Under the pieces are notes generated by a model that saw only the letters and a list, made by a program, of their open reading frames with translations, was not told where the DNA came from and did no database searches. Of a stretch of 64,000 nucleotides of DNA, positions 12,701 to 27,700 are shown one piece after another. Position numbers and translations under genes: made by a program. Every line of letters begins with the position of its first letter. Within the stretch, counting starts at the first letter, position 1. Source of the stretch: Cydia pomonella (lineage: Eukaryota > Arthropoda > Insecta > Lepidoptera > Tortricidae); NCBI RefSeq assembly GCF_033807575.1, contig NC_084706.1:26023204-26087203 (forward strand), given 5' to 3'.

Positions 12701-15700
12701 CTGCAGCCTGACGTGGCGTGTGCACTCACTTCCCCCGAGCCTACTGTCTACACTAGCATTGTCAACAACTGCCACATGCACATTAGTATTAAAATAATCG
12801 GCTAGATGTCGCTGTACAAACCAACACAGTTTTTAGACTATACTAGTTTAGTCAAAAACTGACTTCAGCTTATATAATAGTATTGTCATCATCTGTCACA
12901 TGCACGTGAGTAACAAAATTACTTGATTATCCGCTAGATGTCGCTATACTGACCGAGATAATTCTCGAGACAGAAATGCCTTTTAACAAATATTTTTTTT
13001 AATTTTCTATGGGGGGCTTGTAATTCTAACCTAGCCTAAACCTAATTTTCTATAAACAACCCAAACCTCTAACCTAACCCAAACCTACTTTTCTATAAAC
13101 AAATCCTTTCTGTGGGAGTTGCAGTTATAACCTAACCGAAACCTACTTTTCTGTAAGCAGTTCGTTTCTGTGGGGGGTTGTAGTACTAATTTCTCCTATC
13201 TTTGGTATAATATTTTCGTAATAATTATATTCTGCATAACTTTAGCCATAATGTACAATATGTACATAAACTCACTTGCTACTGGATTATTGCTCATACG
13301 TACTCTACGCATAATTCTTTATGATGGAAATAACTTTTGGTATAGAATTAATGTCCGAAACAAGACCTTGCATATGTTTATTTATACACGCATAAAATCT
13401 TATAGCATCGAAGAGTTTTGTATGATTGCAATACTCATATAGGTATGTATGAAGGCCGAATATTCACTGCCGAATGTTTTACAATATATATATGTAAAGG
13501 CTTTTGGATCTGGGTGGCTCCGGGCTTGCGGAAGAGCAGCCCTTCTGCCCTTGCGTGGCGAAGCAGCTGGCGAGGGCTGCCCACCTTTCGCGCCTCCTAT
13601 TTCGCAATTCCTCTCTAGGGGTAGGACAGACAAGACTTCTCTGATTCGATTTTGGTGGTGTGGTATAAAAGTTAATATAATATGAAATACCAAACCAAAC
13701 CATAGTCACCCTTAGACAACACGTTGACACTGTTGAGTGCACTAACAATTTGCCTTCGGCAATTTGCATTACTCTTTACGACGCCATTTGTAAAGCGTTT
13801 AAGTCTTAATTGCCTGGTTCTATTTTCCTTTAAAAATCATTTGTAGTTTTACATGTATGTAAAATGTATAATTGTTGGTGCAATAAAGAATATTTACTTA
13901 CTTACTTACTTAGAAAATCGCGTATTTCATTTTTCCGAATTTACAAAAACCGAAATTCTGAATGACAATCGGCCAGGTCAATTTAAAACCGGAATTTTAA
14001 TATGACAATCGGATTTTTAGTATCCGGAAATAGCGAAGTCGTGGTTTTCTTCTGTCGTGGTTTTCAAAATCGTTATTTTGAAATTTCGGACGTATGAAAT
14101 ATTAGAATTATGAAAATCGAGGTTATGAATGTCGGGAAAACATATTTCCGTTTTCCCGACATTCCGTTTAATTGCCGCATTCCCGCATTCACGGGAATAG
14201 CTTTTATTTAGTTATCAAAACTGATAAAAAATTCGCGCTACCAATTATTTCACGAAATAACGCGTCCAGAGAGGTTAGGTTTCGTTTGCTATTCGTACAC
14301 TAGATGGCGCTATTATCCAGCCGAAATGTCGCATAATCGATTAAATATATAAATAATAATAAATAAATATTATAGAACATTATTACACAAATTGACTAAG
14401 TCCCACAGTAAGCTCAATAAGGCTTGTGTTGAGGGTACTTAGACAACGATATATATATAACATATAAATATTTATAAATACTTAAATACATAGAACACAC
14501 CATGACTCAGGAACAAATATCCATGCACATCACACGAATAAATGCCCTTACCAGGATTTGAACCCGGGACCATCAGCTTCGTAGGCAGGGTCACTACCCA
14601 CTAGGCCAAGCCGGTCGTCAAAAATATAATTGATTGTTGCTCCCCAGTGTCTGAAATCGCTAGAAGAGTGGGTGTCGGGGCTCCGCAGCGACACGTTCGC
14701 GGGCGCCGTGGACGGCACCGTGCACCAGCTGGCCGTGGCCGCGCTGGCGCACTGCCACACGCTGGCGCGCCACCTGCAGACCATAGGTAATGGCACGTTT
14801 GCTGTTCCTTGTATGGCTTGACTAGTTTAAAGTCCAACTGGGGAAGTACCTCCACCTTCAGCAAATCCCAGCTAAATAACACTAGACCCTACTCATAGTG
14901 TTGTGTTCCTGCCGGTGAGTAAGGTTGCCAGATCTCAACGAGGGGCGGGAGGGGGTTAGGGCCGGCAACGCGCATGTAACTCCTCTGGAGTTGCAGGCGT
15001 ACATAGGCTACGGATACTGCTTACCATCAGGCGGGCCGTATGCTTGTTTGCCACCGACGTAGTATAAAAAAAAAGTATTTTTTTGTTGAATCGTAGAAAA
15101 AATATTGTATATAATAGTGATATAATCAAGCTTTTCAATCTCATACCTTACTTAGGCAATTCAGCAAGCTTTGTTGCCTAAACACGGTACCTGACTGAAA
15201 AGTTCTGTATTATGAAATGAAAATCATTTATTTCGAGCTAAAAACTCATATAGTGTTAGTACAAACAACAATTATTATTTATCTACTTATATATATATAT
15301 ATAAGTTAGTACAGTCGACGTCACCAACATCTTTACAAGCCAACATGCCAATAATATATTTACACGCCTCTATGACACTGACTTTAAGGTCGCGTTGACA
15401 TATATTTGAAATGTTGGGTTGTAAAGATATCTGTGTACTCGACTGTACAATATAAACAAAACAATAAATACCTAAAACTAATTAACATAATCTATTTATT
15501 ATATCACAATCGTATAAAATAGTATAATATTTAATATTTTTTTGTTATTTATTTGAAACGTACGGTACCGTGTCGGGCAGGGCCGGCGCTGGCCTCGGAG
15601 CCGGCCTACGCGCGCGCCGCCGCCGCGCTGCCCGGCGCGCCCGACCGCCACGCCGCGCTGCTCGGCCTCTACGTGCGCAAGGTGCTCGCGCAACTCAACC

Positions 15701-18700
15701 TCGTGCTGCGCAACAAGAGCGAGCAGTACCCTGATGCGTTGAAGGCGATATTTCTGCTGAACAACACTCTATACTTACTGCAGGTATGTTTTATAGGGAT
15801 AACTGTCCTTAGTTGACTCGTAGGTTACTCAGTTGACCGATATGTGACATTTCATGATGTCCAAGTGTGCCAAGTATTCGCGCAACTCAACCTAGTGCTG
15901 CGCAACAAGAGCGAGCAGTATTCTGATGCGTTGAAGGCGATATTTCTGCTGAACAACACTCTATACTTACTGCAGGTATGTTTTATACAGATATAACTGT
16001 CCCTACTTGACTCAGTTGACCGATATGTGACATTTCATGATGTCTAAATGCGAAAAATACTCGCCCAACTCAAGCTAGTGCTGCGCAACAGGAGCGAGCA
16101 GTACCCTGATGCATTGAAGGCGATATTTCTGCTGAACAACACTCTATACTTACTGCAGGTATGTTTTATACAGATATACTGACCCCAGTTGACTTAGTTG
16201 ACCGATATGTGACATTTCATGATGTCTAAATGCGGAAAATACTCGCCCAACTCAAGCTAGTGCTGCGCAACAGGAGCGAGCAGTACCCTGATGCATTGAA
16301 GGCGATATTTCTGCTGAACAACACTCTATACTTACTGCAGGTATGTTTTATACAGATATACTGACCCCAGTTGACTTAGTTGACCGATATGTGACATTTC
16401 ATGATGTCTAAATGCGGAAAATACTCGCCCAACTCAAGCTAGTGCTGCGCAACAGGAGCGAGCAGTACCCTGATGCATTGAAGGCGATATTTCTGCTGAA
16501 CAACACTCTATACTTACTGCAGGTATGTTTTATACAGATATACTGACCCCAGTTGACTTAGTTGACCGATATGTGACATTTCATGATGTCTAAATGCGGA
16601 AAATACTCGCCCAACTCAAGCTAGTGCTGCGCAATAAGAGCGAGCAGTACCCTGACGCTTTGAAGGCGATATTTCTGCTGAACAACACTCTATACTTACT
16701 GCAGGTATGTTTTATAGGGATAACTGTCCTTAGTTGACTCGTAGGTTACTCAGTTGACCGATATGTGACATTTCATGATGTCCAAGTGTGCCAAGTATTC
16801 GCGCAACTCAACCTAGTGCTGCGCAACAAGAGCGAGCAGTATTCTGATGCGTTGAAGGCGATATTTCTGCTGAACAACACTCTATACTTACTGCAGGTAT
16901 GTTTTATACAGATATAACTGTCCCTACTTGACTCAGTTGACCGATATGTGACATTTCATGATGTCTAAATGCGAAAAATACTCGCCCAACTCAAGCTAGT
17001 GCTGCGCAACAGGAGCGAGCAGTACCCTGATGCATTGAAGGCGATATTTCTGCTGAACAACACTCTATACTTACTGCAGGTATGTTTTATACAGATATAC
17101 TGACCCCAGTTGACTTAGTTGACCGATATGTGACATTTCATGATGTCTAAATGCGGAAAATACTCGCCCAACTCAAGCTAGTGCTGCGCAACAGGAGCGA
17201 GCAGTACCCTGATGCATTGAAGGCGATATTTCTGCTGAACAACACTCTATACTTACTGCAGGTATGTTTTATACAGATATACTGACCCCAGTTGACTTAG
17301 TTGACCGATATGTGACATTTCATGATGTCTAAATGCGGAAAATACTCGCCCAACTCAAGCTAGTGCTGCGCAACAGGAGCGAGCAGTACCCTGATGCATT
17401 GAAGGCGATATTTCTGCTGAACAACACTCTATACTTACTGCAGGTATGTTTTATACAGATATACTGACCCCAGTTGACTTAGTTGACCGATATGTGACAT
17501 TTCATGATGTCTAAATGCGGAAAATACTCGCCCAACTCAAGCTAGTGCTGCGCAATAAGAGCGAGCAGTACCCTGACGCTTTGAAGGCGATATTTCTGCT
17601 GAACAACACTCTATACTTACTGCAGGTATGTTTTATACAGATATAACTGTCCCTAGTTGACTCAGTTGACCGATATGTGACATTTCATGATGTCTAAATG
17701 CGGAAAATACTCGCACAACTCAAGCTAGTGCTGCGCAACAAGAGCGAGCAGTACCCTGATGCTTTGAAGGCGATATTTCTGCTGAACAACACTCTATACT
17801 TACTGCAGGTATGTTTTATAGGGATAACTGTTCTTAGTTGACTCGTAAGTTACTCAGTTGACCGATATGTGACATTTCATGATGTCCAAGTGTGCCAAGT
17901 ATTCGCGCAACTAGACCTAGTGCTGCGCAACAGGAGCGAGCAATACCCTGATGCGTTGAAGGCGATATTTCTGCTGAACAACACTCTATACTTACTGCAG
18001 GTATGTTTTATAGGGATAACTGTCCTTAGTTGACTCCTAGGTTACTCATTTGACCGATATGTGACATTTCATGATGTCCAAGTGTGCCAATTATTCGCGC
18101 AACTAGACCTAGTGCTGCGCAACAGGAGCGAGCAGTACCCTGACGCGTTGAAGGCGATATTTCTGCTGAACAACACTCTATACTTACTGCAGGTATGTTT
18201 TATAGGGATAACTGTCCTTAGTTGACTCGTAGGTTACTCAGTTGACCGATATGTGACATTTCATGATGTCCAAGTGTGCCAAGTATTCGCGCAACTCGAC
18301 CTAGTGCTGCGCAACAAGAATGAGCAGTATTCTGATGCTTTGAAGGCGATATTTTTGGGAGAATCAACTTTTCAGCGTCACTCGTTGCCATGGTTACGAT
18401 TAGTTGTCCAGGGGACAAAAGTTCATTGAAATACTGATTTTATGGTACTTAAATGTATCAAACTTGCGTTTTTGTGGTCGTTATAACCAATGTCCATAAT
18501 GGGCCCCCTACTAAGCATGTTAATAGAACGGCATACAACGTCTCTTCAAACAAACTGTGCCACTGTTGTCCCTTGGACAACGGGACAGGATAACAAAACA
18601 AAAAAAGTTGATTCACCCTTTTCCTATACAGCACTCTACACTCTACAGGATGCTTTTGAGGAATAATGTGTAGGTCATACTGATCAACTTTTACCTTGGG

Positions 18701-21700
18701 GCTAACCCGAGATCGCGAAAAAAAAAATCTGCCGTCTCACACATTTCGGTGAATCAGAGTCACCGCCGCCCCTGTTTGATATTTAACAAATTTAACACAT
18801 ATCAGTAAAAGAGTAAGAATCAAAGTCAAATGGCGTTCTAAAAGTTTCAATCATGTGTCGTAAGATGGCAGTAAATTTAGTAGACTACAAAATTTACTTT
18901 TTTGTTCTTTTATTCTTTGGTAATATGTACAGTCACGTCTGAAAATATCCATACGGACAAAGTACCAAAAATATGTATACGCTACCTTAATATACAGGCA
19001 ATACAAGGACGTGCTCAAACGGCATCTGAGCGCTTGCGCCATCGACCCTGAGCGTTGGGAGGAGCTTGCTGGAAGGAGGTCTTCTTGGCGTTCTACCATC
19101 CATAACGGTGTCAAAACATTCGAAGATAACCGCCTCACTACCCTAGACATAAAACGCCAGTTACGGAAAGAGAGACCTAAGCCCTCCTACGTGTACACGT
19201 TCAACGCAGCTGGCCAACTTTATTGTCACGCGTGCAATAGAGTATTTAAGAGCAAGTTCGGCCTGGCCAGCCACATTAGGGCTCATGCTAGACAACGTCC
19301 ATAATGTGTTTATTTGGGGTCGCCGTCATCGAAAACGATGAGGACTATATATATACAGGCAATAAGGTCGTGTATACATATTTTTGGCACTTTGTCCGCA
19401 TCGATATTTTCAGACGTAATAATGTTTATATAATATGTCGCAGGGCTTACAGCGTAGTGGGTTGATCGAGGTGCTCATGACGGTGGAACCGGACTGCGAG
19501 GCTACCTACCGGGACATGGTACACGAGTACAAGAACAACTACCTGCAGAGGTAGGTACCCGACGAAGTACCCGGCGATAAATACATAAATATTATAGGAC
19601 ATTCTTACACGAATTGACTAAGTCCCACGGTAAGCTCAAGAAGGCTTGTGTTGTGGGTACTTAGACAACGATGTATATAATATATAAATATTTATAAATA
19701 CTTAAACACATAGAAAACACCCATGACTCAGGAACAAATATCCTCAGACAACGCTATATACTCGGTGTAACACGAGAAACCCGAAAGATTTTAACCAAGC
19801 ACTTCTTGAGGCCTGAAAAGGAAAAAAATGAGTTTAAGTTAATTTCGTCAATAAAATATATTTTTGTGTATTTTTTTTGTCAAATTTTTGAATATATTTG
19901 TACTTAAAAAGTTTATGTTATGGTCAAACTGGCTCTAAAAATGAATTTTTGCGTTTTTTTTTTTGTAAAACCTACTTTTTGAAAAGGTTACTTGTCACTT
20001 TTTGACATCTATCAATAAGGATATTTACACTAAGTTACAATAAAAAGATGTTTTTCTTAATTTCTATTAACTCTCAAACTAGGCGAAACCCAGAAAAGGT
20101 TATGACATTTTAGTCTCTAAATGTGATCGAATACATTAAAATCTTCCGGTTTCCTCATGTTACACCGTGTACAACATACATAGAAAACATCCATGACGTA
20201 CATTGGCTACGAAGACTGCTTACCATCAGGCGGGCCGTATGCTTGTTTGTCACCGACGTAGTATTTAAAAAAAAATACAATATAATTTAGCAACTTAATT
20301 GAATAATTATCCTTTTGTAAATCCAGTATTATTAATTATAATAATTTTACAACTATTACTAGATTATCTGTGTCTTTGTACGTCATATTTTGAAGGGCTT
20401 TCCGGAGCGTTTCCTTACACTTTGTGTAGTTAAGTGTATACACCGTGGGCCAATTAAACCCGACAGATTTTAACCACGCATTCCTGAGGTCATAAGGAGC
20501 AAAAAATGTTATATGAGTTTTGGCCAAATTCGCCAAAAAAAATTTTTTTATTGCCGAAAAAAAATTTCCTTTTGCGTTTTCTGCACACGACACGTTATTT
20601 ATTTTTACACCTTGGTAAAAAAAAATCATTACAACGAATAAGTAAAGTTTTTTTTTATTTATTTACGTTTAGTAGCAAATGTATACATTCGTACTGAACA
20701 CTAATCAATATGTAAACAGGCCCTAAGGCAAGTGTATACGCTCGTAAGGGCGTTATAAGATAAAAACAAATTATTGATTATCTCCGAAATGGAGTTAATT
20801 AGAATACCGGTGTTTTTGAGAAAGTTACTTAATTTAAGCTCAGGAATGCACCCTTGAAATTAACGGAAATAAATAAAAAACACGGTGTATATTCCGTCGA
20901 TTAATGAATAGATTTTGAATGTATTACATTTTGTTTAGATTTTTTTAAGAAAATTAATAACGACGAATGAAGAAAATATTTTTTGTCAACGTATTTTTGG
21001 GCTATTTTTACTGAAACGTTGGTAATTTGCAGCTGAGTAGTTTTTAATAACCGTTGTTGTGTCGGCTATTACGGAAATGGGCCGATAGTAAAGTTAGGTA
21101 GTGTTCAGGGTTTCCCGGCTCGCAAATCAAGAGGTGTCCAGGTTATCCCGGCCCATTTCAAGAGGAGTCCAGGGTTATCCCGGTCCACCATCATCATCAT
21201 CGGAAGCAGAGCCAGCCATATGCACCAAATAAATTTATATTTGGTGTGTGTTGGTGTTTGGGAGTGTCAAGTTGTATGGTGGTAGTAGATACCCAACAAA
21301 ACGATATTTTCCAAGCACCCGTAAGTACAAGATTAACGGATCATCTGATTTAGACAAATTTTGTGTGAAATGAAAGAAAACTACCTATTAGTGAACATTT
21401 AAAAAAGTAAAATAAAATAATATTAATAAAAAATCATTTCATTAAAAAAAATGTATACACTGGTATTTTCGTTCAGCACCATGTTCTTGCAATGAATGTC
21501 TTATACTCTGAAGAATGTCTACAAAACAGTATTTTATATTAACACCAATCATATTTCGCATAGTCTCCTGAAAATCGCGTCAATATCGGCTAAGCAGTTT
21601 TGGAGATATAAGTTTCAGAGGTTAGCTTATTATAACTTATACAAACACACACAAATTATTCTATATATAAGAACCCACGTTCTTATAGAATAGAGACAAG

Positions 21701-24700
21701 ATATCCTTTGTATTTTCTAATGTATAATGCACTACTGTTCTATTACTGTGACCTATTTTTGTTTCGTACAATATAGTTTAAAGTGTTTATTACTTACACC
21801 ATTAAAATAACAGTACCTGGGCGACCGAGCTTTGATCGGTTATAGCTATTTATTGTAATATGGTGGTGTATAGATGATAATCTTAACTACATATTTTTAC
21901 TAAATTAAAGTTGTCTAAAACAATAAAAATTAAAAAAAAAAATATACATGAACATATAAAAAAAAAACAAAAGTTGGTCACCGGGTGAGATTCGAACCCG
22001 TAACACTCGTTTCTAGCCGTCCGCGTCTTAACCCGCTGGACCAGACGGACAGTGGCCGGCAACACGAAATTAGCGACCATATTCTGCGTCGAAAGAAAAA
22101 CGCATGAAAACTCGAAAACACGCGTTTTCCCAAACATAAGACTAATCTAGATCGATTGTATACCCCCAAAAACCCCCATATACCAAATTTCAGCGAAATC
22201 GTTAGAGCCGATTCCGAGATCACAGAAATATATATATATAAAAGAATTGCTCGTTTAAAGGTATAAGATTAGAATGCTGGATGTTTTGCTAAAAAGTTAA
22301 TTGTTTTAGCACAGCTCGTAATATACAGTAAAACAATCAAGTGCAGACTGATCATTATCAATTTCACCGCTTTGTCACCATGGCAAAATTTTTGCATCGG
22401 TCATATCTGTCTGCTTACTTTAGCGGATAGACTCCCTTGCTCAACGAACATGATTTCAAAAAGGTAGCCCGAAAGTGTAGAAAAGTACTCTAGACATAAA
22501 ATTGCGGCACTTTAGGTGTTTCAGATTGATAAGCCACTTTTTATTAAATTGTGCGACTCTGATTCGGAGCTCTGCCCTTTTGTCGCGATCATCGAATTTT
22601 TCGAAAACTTGCATATTGCCTCTTAGTAACCGTCTTCCCTTTTGATGGTTGTCGTATGTTTCTAAAGTAATGTTGAAAGGACTGGAGGTTGCGTACGGTA
22701 GCACTGGTTCGCTGCATTTTGTGATATTTATAATATCAACCCTTACATGTTTGGACGAACTTGAGTCGAAGCGCGCTTTAAATATTAAAACCACATATAT
22801 TAACATTTTGGGCGTTGCACCGTGTATGATAAAATAAAATATGAATAAGTAAATGTGAGTTTTAGATGTAATGGCGACTAAATAATGATGGGTTATGAAA
22901 TGAAATATAGGTAATCACTTAAAATGTATTAATTTATAGGGAACATTGAAATGATGCTGAACTATAATTTGCATTTGAGTAGTTTTTAATAGTGTTATTC
23001 AATGTTGAGTGGTAGTTATGTAATTTAGTATATTTAGATATCTAAAAAAGTCATTAAGGCTATAATTGCTGAACGTTATGTACGTTTTAGACGGTAATGC
23101 TTATTTTATAATAACTGGAAGGATTTTGTATCGAACTAAACTGTTATGTTCAACAAAACCGACTATTTTTTTAATCAACTATTGTTTTTGTTTCCACTAC
23201 CCAAAGGTTGCCTGGAAGAGATCGCTCTTTAGCGATAAGACCGCCTGTTGTCTGCCTCTATCACTAATCATTTGTTTTTCTTTAAGCTGTATCTTTTACT
23301 GAAGAGTATTCTATTTATCTATTTTCAATCGAATGCTACGATGATTCGAAGCGCGTTAATAGTATTTTATGCAACAGTTGTATAAGAATGGTCAAAAAAG
23401 GCGAGTGGCGTGAGTTACAATGTGAGCCGGAGCCGAAGGCGTAGGCGAACATTGTAAAGGAATACGCCACGAGCATTTTTTGACCTACTTATACAACGTT
23501 GCATACAATATCTTTCCTACGAGTCAACAAAAATAAATATTAATTTAGGTAAATAAAGCAAAAGTATATAGCCAAGACGCGCGAGCATACCTTGTAACGC
23601 GCCCAGCCCGCCCCGGGCCGCGGCCGGCCGGTCAGCGATACCTCGTAACTCATGAGGCCCTAGTACTTGCTAAATTAAATTTTTGTACAGTTTTTTCTCA
23701 ATTTTGGCCACCGTAGCCTACGGAGACTAACAAGCACCGCTAAGCTGTCTTCGTAGTCTATGGGTGTTGCTATATTAAGGGTGTCACATGCGTGTTTCTG
23801 ACTTATGAAGTAATTATTTTTACTATGCAACCAAATTAATATTTTGTAAGTTGGCAGTAATGCACTTAGTTTAAAACTGTATTCGTTTTGGTTTCGTTAG
23901 GTTGGTAGCCATTAATCGCAGTAACGTTATAGCGATTAAAAGCACAAGAGCTTTTATGAGGAATAGACAATATAGACTTTTCTTGAAACCTTTTATGTAT
24001 GTTCTTATATTCGTGTTAATGAATGCATAAATGACAGATAACAGTAGAGGAGTAGGAAAAAATATTAAAACCACGAATATTATCATTTTGTGCGTTGTTC
24101 CGGATATGTAATATAGATATTTGCAGGCTAGCTAATGTGAGTCGTAGATGGAATAGCACCAACTGACGACTAAATAATGATGCATACTTGATGGGTAATT
24201 TTTTTTTATTTTATACTACGTCGGTGGCAAACAAGCATACGGCCTGCCTGATGGTAAGCAGTATCCGTAGCCTATGTACGCCTGCAACTTCAGAGGAGTT
24301 ACATGCGCGTTGCCGACCCTAACCCCCTCCCACCCTCTTTGAGCTCTAAAAAATGAAATATAATTACAGTAGCGACCAAAAGTATTTTGACAATGACAGA
24401 ATCTTTGGTGTAGTATGTTTTAATGTGTATTTGGGCACAAACGGTACATATTTCTTATATATATATAATTCATTAATCAATGCAGAGGCCACCACTTAGT
24501 AGCTCATTAAAGAAAAACAAAGTGCGGGATAAATAAACTTAAAAATAACAACATTCGAATTAGGACCAGGGCTTAATTAATGAAGATGTAACTATTTGTA
24601 TTTGACGTTTAAATTTAGTCAATGAGTCATTAAATATATCAGTTTTTGAAAAAATATCATTGTTAAATCTGCATGCTCTTATCAAAAAGGAGTTTTATTT

Positions 24701-27700
24701 GTATATAGTATGATACATATTAGTTTTTCAAATTAATTTTAGCTAAGGTAATTAATGGCTTAAAACCTCCTTGAAACACACAAAAAGTTTCATTTCGTTG
24801 AATGAAAATATAAACAAGGGCCTATTTTAGATTTAAGCTAGTTATTCATAGTAATACCTCTGTATACAAGGTGGCCAAAAAATATGTGCATTCCCGTAGC
24901 CAGGAAGGTCTTGGGATTATACTGAGCAACTTTTACTATGGGACCAACCCCAAAAAAAAATTTACCCTCCCATAGATAATGGACCAGCTAAAATATATGA
25001 AACAGCCAAAATTTTTTTTCGAGATTACGGGGTTGATCCCATTCGAGATGTCAGTTTGTCATTTGTCATTTCCTTTCCTTACAGTTACATTTTCTTAAAA
25101 AAAAAAAACATAATTTATTCATTCTGTATTTTAGCACAGCTCGTAATATAAAGTAAAACAATCAAGTGCAAACTTATCATTATCAATTTCAAACTCAGCC
25201 ACATATACGCCTTTTTCCTTCTTTGTCACCATGGCAAAAAACTTTTTATCGAACATATCTATATCTACTTCCTTTAGCGGATAGACTCCCTTGCTCATCG
25301 AACATGACTTCAAAAAAGGTATCCCGAAAGTGTAGAAAATTAATCTAGTCATAAAAGTGCGGCACTTGAGGTGTTTCATATTGATAAGCCACTTTTTATT
25401 AAATTGTGCGACTCTGATTCGGAGCTCTGCCCTTTTGTCGCGATCATCGAATTTTTCGAAAACTTGCATATTGCCTCTTAGTAACCGTCTTCCCTTTTGA
25501 TGGTTGTCGTATGTTTCTAAAGTAATGTTGAAAGGACTGGAGGTTGCGTACGGTAGCACTGGTTCGCTGCATTTTGTGATATTTATAATATCAACACTTC
25601 CATGCTTGGACGAACTTGATTCGAAGCGCGCTAAAAATATTAAAACCGTGTATATTAACATTTCGGGCGTTGTACCGTATATAATAAACTAAAATAATAA
25701 CGGAAATGTGAGTTTTACATGTAATAGCCAACTGGCTACTAAATATTGATGCGGATTTGATGGAGTATGGTATAAAATATAATCACTTAAAATGTAAATC
25801 TAATCTAATTTATAGAAAACATTGTAATTTTGTCGGAATATGATTTGCATTTGAGTAGTTTTTAATGATCTAATGTTAGTCTATGTTGGGTGATATGTAA
25901 TTTAGTATATTTAGAAATCCACTAACCTCCAGCCATTATGAGTATTATGAATATAATTGCTGGACTTTGTGTTAGTATTTGCATCAATATTGCTCATTTG
26001 AAATAACTGAAAATGCAAAAATATGTATATGTAACTATTACGTACGTGTCCTGATATGGATAGGTACTTTTTCTAGCATTGAACGTCTGTCTAAGTCTGC
26101 ACTTGGTAGCCCCACTATATGTACCTATACATCAAAACGTTTGAAGATAACCGCCTCACAAGCTTAGACAGAAAACGCCTTACAAAAGAGACCTAAGCCC
26201 GTGACCATGACCACGTGACTTAACATGAGCTTAAAACCATGTAGTTGTAGGTACGGTCTACGCAGCTGGCCAACTTTATTGTCGCTCGTCCAATAGAGTA
26301 CCGTCAACCAGAGTGAATTGGGACGGCTGGGGTGAATAGGGACAAAATTTAAAATGTGATTTACCTGACAATTTAGTAAAAATTACCCATACGAATTGTA
26401 TCATTTGATTGAAAATAGATAGAATACTCTTGAGTAAAAGATACATCTTTAAGAAAAACAAATGATTTGTGATAGAGGCAGACAACAGGCGGTCTTATCG
26501 CTAAAGAGCGATCGCTTCCAGACAACCTTTGGGTAGCAAAACCAATAATTGATTAAAAAAATTGTTGATATTGAAAATAATAGTTTATTTTGATACAATT
26601 CATTTCTTCAATTTATTATAAAATCAGTGATAGCGCCTAAAACGTCCATAAAGTTCAGAAATTATAGTCTTAATGGCTGAAGGTAGGTAGATATCTAAAT
26701 ATACTAAATTACATAACAATCACCCAACATTGAATAACACTATTAAAAACTACTCAAATACAAATCATAGTTCAGCATCATTTCAATGTCTCCTATAAAT
26801 TAATACATTTTAAGTGATTACCTATATTTCATTTCATAACCCATTATTATTTAGTCGCCATTACATCTAAAACTCACATTTTCTTATTAATAATTTATTC
26901 TATCATACACGGTGCCGCGCCCAAAATGTTAATATACGCGGTTTTAATATTTTCAGCGCGCTTCGAATCAAGTTCGTCCAAACACGTAAGGGTTGATATT
27001 ATAAATATCACAAAATGCAGCGAACCAGTGCTACCGTACGCAACCTCCAGTCCTTTCAACATTACTGTAGAAACATACTACAACAATCAAAAAGGAAGAC
27101 TGCTACTAAGAGGCAATGTGCAAGTTTTTGAAGAATTCGATGATCGCGACAAAAGTGCAGAGTTCCGAATGAGATTTGCACAAGTTAATAACAAGTGGCT
27201 TATCAATATGAAACACCTCAAATGCCGCAATTTTATGTCTAGAGTACTTTTCTACACTTTCGGGCTACCTTTTTTGAAATCATGTTCGATGAGCAAGGGA
27301 TTCTATCCGTTAAAGGAAGTCGATATTGATATGATCGATAAAAAGTTTTTCGCAATGGTGATAAAAAAGCGTACAGGCATATATGTGGTTGAACTAGAAA
27401 TTGATAATGATAAGTTTGCACTTGATTGTTTTACTGTATATTTCGAGCTGTGCTAAAATACAGATTGAATAAATGATATATTTTTTAAGAATACTTTTTA
27501 CCTACTCCAACGTCACTTCCATCTGTCATCAAAATAATCTGTGAAAACTTGTCAAAAAACTGTTTAAGACATAGTATATATAAGTTAGGTACTCCATGGT
27601 TTACGGTTTTGTGCTAGTGCTGCCTCTGGCGACAGAACATGGCAGTATTACTCCCTGCGACTTAGTTGTCGGTGCATCTGGGGGCACGGTAGTGCCCCCG

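Noticed and set aside
13005..13190. Telomeric (CCTAA)n sequence
   Set aside because: aacctaaccc pieces occur but not as a regular 5-bp tandem; they are part of ~60-bp imperfect repeats.
21980..22050. tRNA gene
   Set aside because: Part of a ~455-bp element present three times; no acceptor stem pairing seen.
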